From Phaeotremella fagi (Eukaryota; Basidiomycota; Tremellomycetes; Tremellales; Phaeotremellaceae): 64,000 bases of DNA. Of this stretch, positions 1 to 11,551 are shown in pieces. The stretch covers positions 1,364,001 through 1,428,000 of the forward strand of contig BCHU01000005.1 of NCBI GenBank assembly GCA_001599715.1. Reading direction: 5' to 3'. Position numbers and translations under genes: made by a program. The notes under the pieces were generated by a model. The model was given only the letters and a program-made list of their open reading frames with translations. It searched no databases and was not told where the DNA came from. Within the stretch, counting starts at the first letter, position 1. Every line of letters begins with the position of its first letter.

Positions 1-48
1 TTCGCAAGATATTTTCACGTATTAATGACAATCTTGTGATTGTTGTAG

Positions 49-204
49 CTTGGTCTCTACCTAGTCTCGTTTCAACTGAGGGGGAGAGTATTTCCGATGG
101 CAAAGGATGATAAATCGGATCGAAATTCGAATTCGAATGAGACTGTTCCAGGTGATGGAGAAAGGGACCCAACAGGACGAGAAGTCAAGGATACAGGCAC
201 TTAG
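49..204 (+). CDS. Last exon of an unrecognised gene, cut by the left edge
   Basis: A branch-like TTAATGAC and a TTGTTGTAG acceptor end at base 48, followed by an open frame of 51 codons to a TAG at 202-204. The encoded tail starts with a short hydrophobic stretch (LGLYLVSF) and then becomes hydrophilic and rich in Asp, Asn and Ser, as in the cytosolic C-terminus of a membrane protein. The upstream exons lie outside the window, so the product cannot be named. It would converge on the FCP1-like gene. The exon is inferred only from splice signals and codon composition. Confidence 0.35.
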   Translation, partial: LGLYLVSFQLRGRVFPMAKDDKSDRNSNSNETVPGDGERDPTGREVKDTGT

Positions 205-908
205 ATTCGTGAAACGTAAGGCGTCAAGCTAAATTGAGAGAAAGAGGAGCATCTACATTGTTTCGTGAATAGTACTACAAAATCGTCCTCTGGCCACACC
301 CTTGCCTTCGCACCAAGTACACCTCATCAGCGAATTCATATTCATGATCCATGAGGCATATTAGGTGTAGCTGCGGATATCACCGCGGCATCTCGAGCAA
401 CAGATTGATCGTATATCGAAGAAGAAGTGTAATTCATCCTCTGAGCGGCAAATTGTGTTCCTCGCTTTTTGGGTTTGGAATCATCATCCTCAAGGAAGGA
501 GGTGGGACTGGAAATGAGATCTGTTCAGTGTCGGTGTGGTGTGCTTGATCACTCACTTTAGACAACATCCTGTCCATCGATCGAGCAAGGTCGGTCGTGT
601 GGATGTAGATGTAGATTCAGTTTGAGGTGGAGTCATGTTGGTAAAGACGTTCTTGGTCTATCTCCTGAATATGACTCACAACTCGGGAAATCCGACCCTC
701 GAATATCACTTGATCGATTACAGATGTCGCCCAATCGCAACTAACGCTCTATCTGGAATTCCTGAACCTTTCATTTCATATGCCAATCATGACCAGAGCA
801 TGCAATCAATGTACTTGTACAAATATACGAAACTGATAAAATCTCTAGCGAATCCCTCATGTATTTACAAAATATTAACCCTATAGATGATACGAAAATT
901 CCAACCAC
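205..908. other. Convergent intergenic region, no gene seen
   Basis: This stretch separates the 3' end of the left-edge gene from the 3' end of the FCP1-like gene. Open frames on both strands are short and show no recognisable motif or credible splice structure. It presumably holds the two 3' untranslated regions. Confidence 0.5.
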
Positions 909-2852
909 CTACGACCCCTCAGAAAATGGAAGACGACCATTAACAGGTGAAGTAGGTTTCGACGGTGAGTACAATCTTGGTTCTCGCTCCCTATGTTCCT
1001 TCGTTTCATGAGTCTTCCCAGTCTTCCTCCATCGCTCTTTGGTCGGCGTCGGTTTCTTGAGTTCCGCCTCAAGAAGTTTTTCGAACTCATCAAAATCATC
1101 CCCATCTCCTTCTTCATCTTTACCCATTCCAGTTAAGATTGGTATCTTCTTTCTTCGTAAAGCTTTTCTACCCCTTTGTATCCAATATTCGTAAACTTCA
1201 GGATTCTGGTACCAATGAATGAAATCTGTATGAGACGGTAGTGATTCTAACGTCGGTTCCGCAACTACTTTCATGTCTTTGTTTGAAGCTGATTCAATTC
1301 TATTGACAGTCGTTAATCCACCTGCACGAATCCATTGAGGTACGTTATCGACACCTTTCAATTCTTCCATTATCCCAATTACCCCCAATAAAATTTCATC
1401 GAGACCTTTACGGGATTTCCTTGTTGGTTCTGAAGAGGATGATTCGGCTTTATCAACGGCTGGAGCAGTGGCTCGACTGGAATCATATTCTTTTTTATCA
1501 AATTCGGGGATAACGATTTGAGACCAAGGTTGTAGAACTGCTTTAAACGGTGTGTCGTCTAACAACATGACGTTTCTTTCGTCATAGGAGTTTTCATAGA
1601 TGTCTTCAGGAAATTCGTTAGATGATTTAAGATGATCGATGATTTTACGAAGATCCTTTACTGTTTGGGTTTTGTTCCCTGAGAACGCCAATTAGATTTA
1701 CGACATCGCTGACACGAGTAGCAACTCACTATACTGAACATCCGATAATCCCATTCTATCTCTACACCAAACACCCAAAAGTCTACCTTCTCCTTTCTCT
1801 CTCCTCCTTCTCTTGACCATATCATCTTGACCATCCCAAATCCCTTCACTCCAAACAGGTCCAAAAGCAGATTCAACCATTCCACGAACATTATGTGGTT
1901 GAGCTGAAGACCAAACGAAAACTTCTAAAGGTCTTTCAAAAGACTTTGAATTGGATTCAATAGCTTCAGGTAGGAAAACATATTGAAGGAAACAATGAAG
2001 ATAAGGCCTAGCGTAACCTTTACGTTTATCGGTTTTTTTACGATAGATCAAAGCACCGTTTAGATCTAGTACCAAAACTTTTGGTACAGGTTTTGTAGAT
2101 TTTGGTTTGGTTCTCGAAAGAGTTTCCGATGTTGGAAGGGATAAATCTAGATAATCTATTGGTGGTAATGTGACAACGAATTTTGGCGGTGCTGGAGATG
2201 GTTCTCGAGATGATGACGATATATTTCTGACATTGGGTAGTTGATTTCGGGGAAGCTGTAAGGTCGGTGGGAAAGGTGGCATTGAATGTGAAGGTAGTTG
2301 ATGTCTATCGTTTGGATTGGATTTTGATGCATTCCGTAAACGTGGTGGAACATATTTACGAGTACTGGGTTTAGGTTGGGCTGAATGTTCTGAATGGGAA
2401 TTGGAATATTGACCGAGATTGTTTTGACTGTTGTTGGGATCATAACGATTATGACTTCGAGGTTCTCTAGGTCCGTCATACCTTATTGGATCAGAATGAT
2501 GAGTAGGACGATATGAGCCCGAAGAAAAAGAAGGTGGTCGATATGGTTCTGAAGAATGATGTCCTGATCCTCTCTCACGACCTAAATCTCGTTGTCGATC
2601 ATGATAATCCCCTCGAGATGGATAAGGATCTCTCCCATCTGACCGAGATTGACCAAATCTATCATCTCTCCTTTCAAATTCTTCAACTCGCGAAGACGAT
2701 GACCCCGATGGTCCACTTCGACCCTGTTTGTTCTGAAAATACATTGAACTTCTTGAATTAGGTCGAACGGGTAGATTGTCTTTTCGCTCTAAATCAGTTG
2801 AAGATGGAAGGGGAGGATTGGGAGGTGGACGAGGAGGTTTCGCCTTGGACAT
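909..2852 (-). CDS. FCP1/NIF-type HAD-family protein with variant DxN motif
   Basis: Two exons (2852-1730 and 1678-909) around a 51-nt GTGAGT..CAG intron give a 630-residue protein. The first ~270 residues are disordered and rich in Pro, Ser, Arg and Tyr. The C-terminal half is an NLI-interacting-factor/FCP1 domain: motif I VLVLDLNGALIYR, motif II FVWSSAQPHNV, the basic motif around KTQTVKDL (formed across the splice junction) and motif IV MLLDDTPFKA. HAD phosphatases use DxDxT, where the second Asp is the general acid/base; here it is Asn (DLNG). Fungal FCP1-homology proteins with DLNG are, to my recollection, a known divergent group, so activity is uncertain. The start at 2852 (MSKAKPPRPP) begins the proline-rich region; the frame is open further upstream, and a 5' UTR intron is possible. 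The family is clear; the substrate is unknown. Confidence 0.82.
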
Positions 2853-3728
2853 GGTACGTTTCTTCTTGTGTTTGGGAATGATGATTGAAGTCCTTGATAC
2901 AATGTGATGAGTATGAATATCATTAAGATTCCGATTAGTTGACTCGCTCACCTTAGGACTAGTGATTGAAATCCAAAGGACCTATTAAGATTTACTGGTT
3001 GGGATAGTGATTCAGCTACGGTGAATCTGCTTGTTGTAGAATGATATGTAGAGGAAGTTGTATGCAGAATGAATCTTTTGAACATGTACAAGTAGAAAGG
3101 TAGAGGAACAGAACCTTCCTGGCCTGGTTTCATCAAGATTGTCAACAACATTTCGACAAAGTATTACGTGTCATTTTGACTGATAACGGTTATCATACCT
3201 ATCCGATAAGTCCACTCCGAATCACTATGATGATATGAACTGGAATGGAATGCAAGAACGAATGAATGAAGAATGATGAATGATAAGCAAGACAAGGAGT
3301 CACCATCTATATGAATCCAAGTGCAATAACACAATGTTGAAACAATCGATAAAGTATACTTGCTCCCACAGAACGTCAAGGGCTCTGACGGAGCTCATGA
3401 CAACCAACTCTATTGACAAGTGAGCAAGACATCTGACGAACTGCTCGAGAGGGTTTTCTTTACTATTACGGGAATGACCATGACGACGAAGAGTAGTAAA
3501 AGGCTCAAAGTTGATCTGAGAACGATGATCCCCGAGAGAACTAAATTCAACATTGAAGCTACCGCAGGTACAAGGAGAGTAGATTGTTTTTTCCAGCGCA
3601 CAGACCTCCTTCTCACACTCGCGCGTGATTTCTTTTTTCTTAACCAACCTCGTCTTTTGTGAATTACACTATTCATCCACTACATTGTTTTCTGTTCTAT
3701 TTCTTGTGTCAAATTCAACGTTCCAACT
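2853..3728. promoter_or_regulatory. Divergent intergenic region between FCP1-like and kinase genes
   Basis: About 880 bases separate two divergent start codons. The part before the kinase start (about 3590-3725) is rich in C and T on the + strand, as in fungal promoters and 5' UTRs. Open frames of 70-115 codons occur on both strands but overlap each other and carry no recognisable motif, so I do not call genes here. Confidence 0.4.
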
Positions 3729-5161
3729 ATGGGTCCTCCACTAAAACCGAATTGTTCTGCTGAAGCTCCAAAAAGATTGTACGTTGAAATACATTCATTC
3801 TTTTCACGATATGATGCTGATCTTCTTACCCCTGTCCTCACCAATAGTCGTTTTCGAGGTTTGAACTACGAGTTCAAAAATCATCTTGGAGCTGGTTCGT
3901 ACGGTACAGTGTCTGCGGTAAGTTACTTCCTGGTGAGCTGGTCTTGATCCCAGTTCGTTCATAAATCATCTTCAATGGTCGTTGCTGGAAAATATGCTAA
4001 ACCAGATCAAATCAAGTCTTTGCTATGGGAGGAAAAGGTTCTGAAAAGTATGTGTATAGAGCGACTGATAGTAATACCTGCTGATTTCAAAAGGGTGTAG
4101 ACATGATAATGTGGTACGCTCTTTTGGTTTCGATACTAGCATGCGTTTCCTGGTTCTGGAGGTAAGTCCCAATTGCATTCTCTTATCGGCAAATTTTGCT
4201 TTAATGCTGCACCACTAGCTTTGCGGGATCACCCTCCACACTTTCCTCTACTCAATACCTAAGGGAAGATACATACCAGATGTTGATCTAAATAGTTACA
4301 TGTTGCAGCTTCTAAGGGTAAGTTAGATGGTGACCCAGGTACTAATTGGGTGATAGGGTCTCCTACATATCCATCATCTTGGTATACTTCACGGAGATCT
4401 GAAACCAAGAAATATCCTTCTCTCATTTGACATGACTGTTTTGAAAATTGCCGATTTTGGTGTAGCATTAGAAATTGGTAACGGTACGACTAGAGAACCC
4501 GTCAGTTATTCGTTGATCCAAAGAGGGACAGAAACTGATATTAGTGTAAACACGATCTCAGACATTCACTAACCTTACATGCCACCTGAAGTAGCTATGG
4601 GTTGTCCGTATGGTTTGAAAGCGGATATGTGGAGTGTTGGGTGCATGTAAGTAGAGAACAAGATGGATAGCCAGCTGACTGGTTAAAGACTTTACGAGAT
4701 GCTCGCCTTAACAGCTTTTGTACCTTGTTTACAAACTGACAAAACCATCGAACAAATTTATGCCAGTGTCTTCCCATTCTCGCCACCCCCAGAAGCTATC
4801 GTGAGTTCAGTCGACGTCTGAGCCCTATTGATATCTTAATCAGCGTTCCGATTTCCTTCCCTTTCATATCGTTCCGACACTCAAGCTTCCTGGTCCATCG
4901 TACGGTAAGATCCAAGAAATGAAATTGAAACTGAATGAAAAAGTACACGAGATACTTCAATATCTTCTACAGATGAATACAATCTATCGATTTACTTGTC
5001 ATCAAGCTCTGGAATATTGGGTAGTTAGCTTGAACTTTCGAAATGCTCAAAGATCAGATTGGATAGGGTTTACGATGAACGGACGTTGTATTAAGCCTCT
5101 CCCTAGGAGGGGTATGTGGAATTGGCAGTTGGCTATCCGGGATATGGGAAATGTAATGTAG
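3729..5161 (+). CDS. Divergent Ser/Thr protein kinase
   Basis: Eight exons are supported by frame continuity (3729-3917, 3954-4047, 4094-4161, 4219-4317, 4357-4543, 4595-4646, 4689-4800, 4844-5161), giving about 372 residues. Kinase landmarks in order: glycine loop LGAGSYGTV, beta-3 lysine in VVAGK, an alpha-C glutamate in WEEKVLK, catalytic loop HGDLKPRN (HGD rather than HRD), metal-binding DFG in IADFGVA, and ADMWSVGC in the F helix. Introns are very short (36-57 nt). The usual activation-loop end (MPPEVAMG) is encoded at 4579-4602, but a TAA lies in frame just before it and no AG acceptor precedes it; the only in-frame splice I find removes PPEVA (see findings). The C-terminal ~100 residues after the kinase core match no family I know. 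Substrate unknown. Confidence 0.8.
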
Positions 5162-5476
5162 TGTAGCAATACTGTATACAGAAAGTTGTAGCATGCCTAA
5201 AGTTAGGGAAATGTAGAGATGTCCGTGTCAATGAATCTCTGCACTGGTAAGGAAAGGACAGCCACCGCCAGGTATATACGGACACTGTGGATCACTTCCC
5301 ACATCGACAGCAGTGAAGAGTACTGGTATTGGTACAAACGCTGTGCATGAATTGCAACAAATTGTCAACTTAACCGCCACAATACTGTAGACACTCAACT
5401 TTGTACGACTCCGATCTCATCCTTTGTCGCTATTTCCTTTGAACATCGATATCAAGCAAAGTAACACGATTGAACA
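5162..5476. other. Short intergenic region
   Basis: This separates two genes in the same orientation, holding the 3' end of the kinase transcript and the promoter of the next gene. I see no gene, repeat or clear regulatory motif. Confidence 0.4.
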
Positions 5477-8400
5477 ATGAATTCAAGCTCATTATGTTAC
5501 ACCCCAACCAACTTCAAAATGGAATTACCAATTTTTCTTCACCCTCTTCGTTTGATTCCTCACTACGGACGAAGATTCACGGAATATTTAAAAACATGGT
5601 ATGATGCCACGAATGATAAGTAAGTGGGTTCCATTGTCACTTTGTCGTCAGACATCACTGATACCTAATGAAAAGACTTTTTGGTCCTCTGGAACAAATG
5701 GTAGTAGCTGTTGTAGTCATCTGTTTGGGTAAGTTATTGTCCTGGGGGAATATCACTAATTTACTGAAAAGCCGCTCAAACACCTGCGATACCTTGGGTT
5801 ACCGTTCTACCATTAAACACAGTCAACTTGAACTCTACTCAGCCCCAGTCTCTACACACCGTCACACAGTCTCAAACAATTTCAAGCGCTCCTTTACCTT
5901 CTTGGGACTCAATCTCTGATTTGCAGGCTTATATCAATCCAGTCTACATAGCTATGATCTTACTAACGTTGAACTTGGCACATACGTTAATTTCCGACGA
6001 TCTTCGTAGAAGACTAACGACTTCTTGGAACATTTTTTGGCCTCCTTGGCAAGATCGTTCACCAATTGTCATTCCTTCAGTACCTCCTCCCCCACAAGAT
6101 AAAGTCAGATCAGAGCGACCCCCCGAAAAGACAAAGTCTACTAATGAAACTCCACCTGAAACGAAATCCCGATCAAAGGAAGCTACAGTTCCTGACAAAC
6201 CAACAAAACCCACCTCATCACGAAGGAGTTCTGTAAGTGGAGAGAAGATTTCAAAAGAAAGACCATCTTCAAGTTCCAGACCATCATCACGGGCTGAAAG
6301 TTCATCCGCGCCCGCTGAGAGAGAATTGGCCATGGCTAAAATGAAAGCTAGGGAGAAAGAGAAGAAGAAACTTTTAGAAGGTGATGCTAAGAAGAAGGCC
6401 ATGAAGGCTGAGAAGGAACGGCGAGCTGCTGAATCTGAGAAAGCTGAGGAGATTGGTGAAGATGGAAAGAGGATTAAAGGGAAAGAAAGGATGGATGGTG
6501 AAAGATCTCCTACTTCCAAACTCGCTTCCACTGGTTCAACATCTTCTAATTCAGATGATGCGAAGGTCATTGAAGAAAAAGGCGACCAGCCCTCAAAAAC
6601 AGAATCATTTGATGAAGACGATCTCCTCATCGCAGGAGATTTAAAACCTCTAAAATCAGTACTCAAGAAATCCAAATCTAAACCCCGCCAAGTGAAGAAT
6701 ATCCATCATAATCACTTCATGACGATGATCGGAGGCAGACCATCGTTGGTACCCTTCCCACATGGTTATCACCCTAAACCAACAGGTGAAAGAAACGATC
6801 TTTGGTGGAACAACATCCCGAAAACCGCTGATCATATTATGGTTGAACCTTCTGTACCTAAATTACCTGAGACTGAGGAAGAGGCTCTTGAAAAGAATAA
6901 AAAAGCTGATGAGAAGATTGCGAGGAAGGAAGCTAAAGAAGGTAAGAAATCTGGAGGTTCGTCCGAAGGGGAGAATGCTAAACCCAAATCATCTTCGGAG
7001 ACGAAAGAAGGGTCTAGTTCTTCCAGGTCTTCTAAGACTTCTTCAACTGAAAAACCAGAGAAAGGGGATGGTGAACGAGAAAAGGATGAGAAAGCTAAAG
7101 CGGCAGCTAAGGAGAAGGAGATAAAGGAGAAAGAGAAGTTGAAAGCGAAGGAAATGGAGAAACAAATGGAACAACTCAAAGCTCAAGAGAAAGAGAAGGA
7201 ATTGGCTAAGGCAAAGGCAGAATTGACACCTGCCCCACAACATGTGGCACCACATGTCACTCAACCGCTCGTTGATCCTCAAATGTGAGTCTATTAGGGG
7301 TGCAGGAAACGAAATTTGCTGACCTCCATCAGTCAAAAAGCTACATTCATATGTCAAGCTCTACTAGCTATCATGGTCTACCAGAGTGAGTGAACTCACT
7401 CATTCCAAAACAATAGCTGACTCTTCTATAGTGAATCAACAACTGGGAATAGTACTACTTGCGTTTTTCGTGTGGCATCATCTCAACATGCAAAATGCCA
7501 CAAGAGTTTCAGTCGTCAATACCCTTCCGTCATCGCGGGTAATCACGCCACCAGAACGATCAAGATCATCAGAGCATCCAAGAGAAGAACAAAGAGTTGT
7601 CAGAGAGGAGAAATCAAGGGTGCCCATTTCAAAGAAATCAGAACAAGAGCCAGAAGGAACAAAAGAGGATGGAGAAGTCTCAAACTCCGAAGTTGAAGTT
7701 TTGCAAGGTCAAAGAGATCAGCTGAGAAAGATGCGGAAGAAGTTGGAGGAGAAGATGAAAGCGGAAGGGGAATCAACTGAGATAATCGCTCAGATTGAGA
7801 AATACAAAAAGAAGCAGAGTGAGATTGAGAAAAGATTAGTGGATCTGGCAGGAGGAGCAGCTACAGATGAGAAACCAGGGGAAGTCTCGGTTGAAAAAAC
7901 TCCTAAAGGAGACATATCTAAACAAGGAGATGGTGTAGAGAGATCTAATCCTGCAGAGATTCAGGCTTTGAAGAATCAAAGGTCTAACCTAAAGAAAATG
8001 AGGCAAAGTCTCGAAGAGAAGATCAGAACTGAAGGAAGTTCAGCAGAATTGGTTGGTCAGCTGGAGAAGCTCAAGCTCAAACAGAAAGAAGTTGAACAGA
8101 GGATGGTTGAATTGGAAAGTCATACCCAAGGGAACAAAGACACAGGTGATAATGATGAATCAAACAAGGAAGAATCCAAGTTAGACGACACTGTTGATGA
8201 GGGGAAAGAGAAGACCGACCAAAAAGCATCTGAAAAGAAGATGCAGGTGAGGTATGCTCAATTGGTAGACCGAAGGAAGGATCTCAAAAAACGTCTTGAG
8301 AATGATGAGAACACTGATGAGCTATTGGCGAAACTGAAGAGTTTAGAGAATGAAATGGCATCAATCAAACAAGTTCTGGGGAAAGAGGAGGAGAGAGATA

Positions 8401-8591
8401 GGACAGGGAAAGGGACAGTTGATGATTCTGGGAAGACTGATGTGGAGAAGCAGATGCAAGCTTTGCAACTTCGACGGAAGGAACTGAAATCGCGTCAAGG
8501 GAAGATGGGGGAGTCACCTGAACTGACAATGAAGGTTAAGGAGGTTGAAATGAGGATGAGAAAGTTGGCTGAACAAATGAATGGCAGTTAA
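5477..8591 (+). CDS. Large membrane protein with four coiled-coil repeats
   Basis: Five exons (5477-5619, 5676-5728, 5772-7284, 7333-7385, 7432-8591) give about 973 residues, with every junction in frame. Two hydrophobic segments lie near the N-terminus (around MVVAVVVICLAAQ and YINPVYIAMILLTLNLAH) and two in the middle (KATFICQALLAIMV and GIVLLAFFVWHHL, the first encoded by the small 53-nt exon). Between them is a long, highly charged Lys/Glu/Ser region containing a less biased island (HNHFMTMIGG...FPHGYHPKP). The C-terminal ~330 residues carry four imperfect coiled-coil units. I recognise no named family; a membrane-anchored scaffold is an inference. An alternative start lies at 5520 (MELPIFLHP). 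The many long antisense open frames here are by-products of the lysine/glutamate-rich coding strand. Confidence 0.75.
7690..8585 (+). repeat. Four imperfect coiled-coil repeats within the coding region
   Basis: Four units of roughly 45-50 residues start near 7699, 7969, 8250 and 8461. Units 1 and 2 share the pattern LxxQRxxLxKMRxxLEEK followed by a short Glu/Gly/Ser linker and a second helix ending in EIEKRLVDL or EVEQRMVEL. Units 3 and 4 keep the RRKxLKxR core. The repeats are visible in protein but diverged in DNA, so the duplication is old. Confidence 0.6.
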
Positions 8592-8714
8592 TTAAATTGA
8601 ATGCGGTCGATATACTGTAACAGAACAAATACATCGTGTACGAAAAGTTTTCTATAGAGTCGGGACGAGAATGATATTTAGCACAAGAAATTTTCAGCAT
8701 CGACAGTGAAGAAA

Positions 8715-11551
8715 CTAAAAGATCCCCGGGAGCTCCCTACCCCTGCGACCTCCTTCAAGTCTAACATGAGAGCGTTTCATTGACGGAGTAGCCGAAACAG
8801 TCACAGTCACTGTAACAGTGGCAGCAGAGCATCCAGCAGAATTACTAGCAGGTACAGACGAGCTGACGGAGGATGAGATTGAGCTTGAGCTCGCGACAGA
8901 TGATGGAATAGACGAACTTGAGCTTTGGATCGACGAAGACTTGGAAGCACTCGACGATCCTACGCTACTTGACGATCCTACGCCACTTGAACTTGATAAT
9001 TGTGTGGCAGCGATACTGAGATTGTAAGCTTGGAAAGCCATTTGTGTTCCACCGCATGTCTGAGAGGAGTTTCCTGTTTTTTGTCAGCTGACTCCTCATA
9101 CATGTATATAAATTCTCAGCTTACCAGTGCATGGTGATGTACAGAAAGCGGAAGGCCATGGGAGACCACCACCGTTATTGAAACCTTTACCGCACATGCA
9201 AGTGTTACCGTATTCGATACCAGCAATTGTGGCACCTGGTTGAGCAAGGCAGTAATTCTTACAATAGTCGATTGTCAATTTACCAACATTGATTGAAGTA
9301 AGATTGAGTGCCTTGTTACCATAGGCTTCATGCCTACAGCCCATGTAAGATGGATCTGGGTTCAGGACTGGTGGGGCGGATACCGTTGGATTGTAATATA
9401 TATTCATGACTCCGTTACCACCGCATCCACTGGTGGTGCTATCACCTATGTTTGTTAGTCGTGTTTGAAATATAAACTCACCTCCGCATTTCGATGTACA
9501 AGAGTTCGAAGTAAACGTTCCAGTGGCAAAAGATTGAGCACATTGACAGTAGATACCTGACGCCTGAGAAAATGTCAGATTAAACTAGACAGTGATTATC
9601 GCTTATAAGCCTTACTATAGAAGAATATTTGTATCCAACCTCGTAGCAGAATTGTTGACACCTAAAATCATCTTCAGAAACCGTTCCCGCTCTGAAATCT
9701 CATGAACTCACTTGGGTATCGTCAAAGCTGTGTCTGTGTAAGGAATGTTATTGACCATTGTGGGTGCATTAGTGGTTCCTGAACCTAAGCAACCAACCGA
9801 AGACCATTGAGAGGGATCATAAGGTGTTCCAGGGGCTACAGATTTACCGGCCGTTCCAGGGTTGGCAGCAGGTGGATTTGCAGAAGGTGGATTGGCAGAT
9901 GATGCGCCTGAGCTGGCAACTAACGGTCCCGGTGTTCCTTGTAGCGAGGAGGGGAGGGATGGATCTTGACGAGGTGGATTACAGGTTGGCTTTGCCCCAG
10001 ATGCCCCTAAGATATCCATCATTAGCACGAGTCTGGCCGCTGATTTAGTATTGAACTTACAAGGAATGTTACATCCAGGTAAAGCTGAAACCGACTTATA
10101 ATCTGTATTTCCATCTTCAACCAACGTTCCCTTTGCAACTCTACAGGCCTGAGCGGCGTTGTTGTTCATGTACTGTGCCAAAGTAGGACAGGCAGTCATA
10201 GTACTGGGATTGATTAGATCATTTCATATCATTGACTCACATTTCTCCTTTCCCCAAACAAGCAGGATCGTTGAGAGCGGCAGTCAAGACACTGTTATCC
10301 CAGCCGTTCACCTAGATTCGTTAGCTTGATATTCGATGATGGCAAAGAGTGTTAACTCACGAAATCGGCATGGACACCTACGGGGGCCGAGAATGGTGGT
10401 CAACATTGAACAAAGAGGATATGGAGTTGGAGAAGGAAGCGAGCTTACCGTAGCCCTAGTATTCAATCAGCGATGGTCAAAGTCATTATTGCGAAACTTA
10501 CTGTAGTATCACCATTCGCCCAAACTAGATTTCCAGCAAGTGCAACCCCAGGTCTGAAAGTATTAGTCTGCCAGACATATTCTAGGACAATTGCGGGTAG
10601 TCGAACCGGATGACTATATATTTGTCAGAATAAGAGTCACCATAGATTCTGTAACACGTACGAGAATGGACATGTTCCAAGACCCGTATTTGAGGCGTAC
10701 TAACAGATAAGTGTCAGTCGCAATCAAGCACACTGCGTGTAGGAACCCACCGCCATATGTGAACCATCAGACCGATATAGATTAGCCCCATCCCAGCTAT
10801 GGTTAAATTAGCCTTTCATCATGCAGCGCCAGCTCAACCCACCAAGGAGGGAAATGGATTTCAACTCTCAAATTCTGAGGACAGGCGTAAGGGAAATTGA
10901 AGTCGTTTCGGAACTGGGAGCAGGGTCAGTTGACCGAAAATTTAATGGTAGAAACGCAACTGACAGTATCGTTGGAAGGTGTTGAGAAGTGATTGTTTTG
11001 ACAAGTGTATGAGACTTGTGCAGCTGTGAGGGCACCAGCATCACTCTGGGATTTGGCATTTGGGTTACCGGCCAATATTTGAAGTCCCGTTGGGAATGCT
11101 TGAACAGGTGTGGTGGCGTTCTACAAGTTCAGCGAAAAGTATCCATGGTAGAACTCACATTTCGGTCTAGGAAATAGTAAAAACGGGAGGTAGCACCAAG
11201 GGGAGTGAAGGTGTTATTCTCCATCCAATACAGTTGAGGCACCCAGTCTAGACAATCGTTGGCAAAAGTCATGTTATCTCGACAAATGAAGAACTCACAG
11301 TTACTGTTGTCTTTTTGAACAGCGGCAGAGGAACAGGTCGACTTCGTTGAATATTCAGTACCATCATAACTGGCACCGAAAGAATTCCCTCCCAGAACAC
11401 GGTGCATGTGTGAAGCAACACCATTGGGGTTGACTATGGGGTCAACTCGTTCATTGACCAGAGTGTACAAGGTGTCGAGATGCCAAGCGTCGACGGCAGC
11501 GACTCTTGGAAGAAGAGTTATTAAGGGAATCAGCGATAGAGGAATTAGCAT
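8715..11551 (-). CDS. Secreted DUF1996 protein with two WSC domains
   Basis: A signal peptide (MLIPLSLIPLITLLPRVAA) is followed by a DUF1996 domain: RVDPIVNPNGVASHMHRVLG, SNYWVPQLYW, FRNDFNFPYACPQNLR, CWDGANLY, HPVRLPAIVLEYVW and, near its end, NGDTTGYGVHADFVNGWD. Two Cys-rich WSC domains follow (one from about SVGCLGSG, one from YMGCRHEAYG to CTGNSSQTCGG), joined by Pro/Ala/Ser linkers. The protein ends in a Ser-rich stretch and a short basic tail, so no classical GPI signal is seen. WSC domains bind carbohydrate, so a cell-wall or extracellular role is likely; the function of DUF1996 is not established. The gene has about fifteen exons; two consecutive ones are only 7 and 17 nt (10455-10449 and 10377-10361) and encode the conserved GYGVHADF core. 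Confidence 0.85.

Noticed and set aside
3300..3662. Overlapping open frames on both strands upstream of the kinase
   Set aside because: They overlap each other, have no recognisable motif or splice structure, and lie in a divergent promoter region.
5944..6675. A 243-codon minus-strand open frame rich in Ser and Phe
   Set aside because: It is antisense to the Lys/Glu/Ser-rich coding strand of the membrane protein gene, whose codons (GAA, AAG, TCA) leave the complement open.
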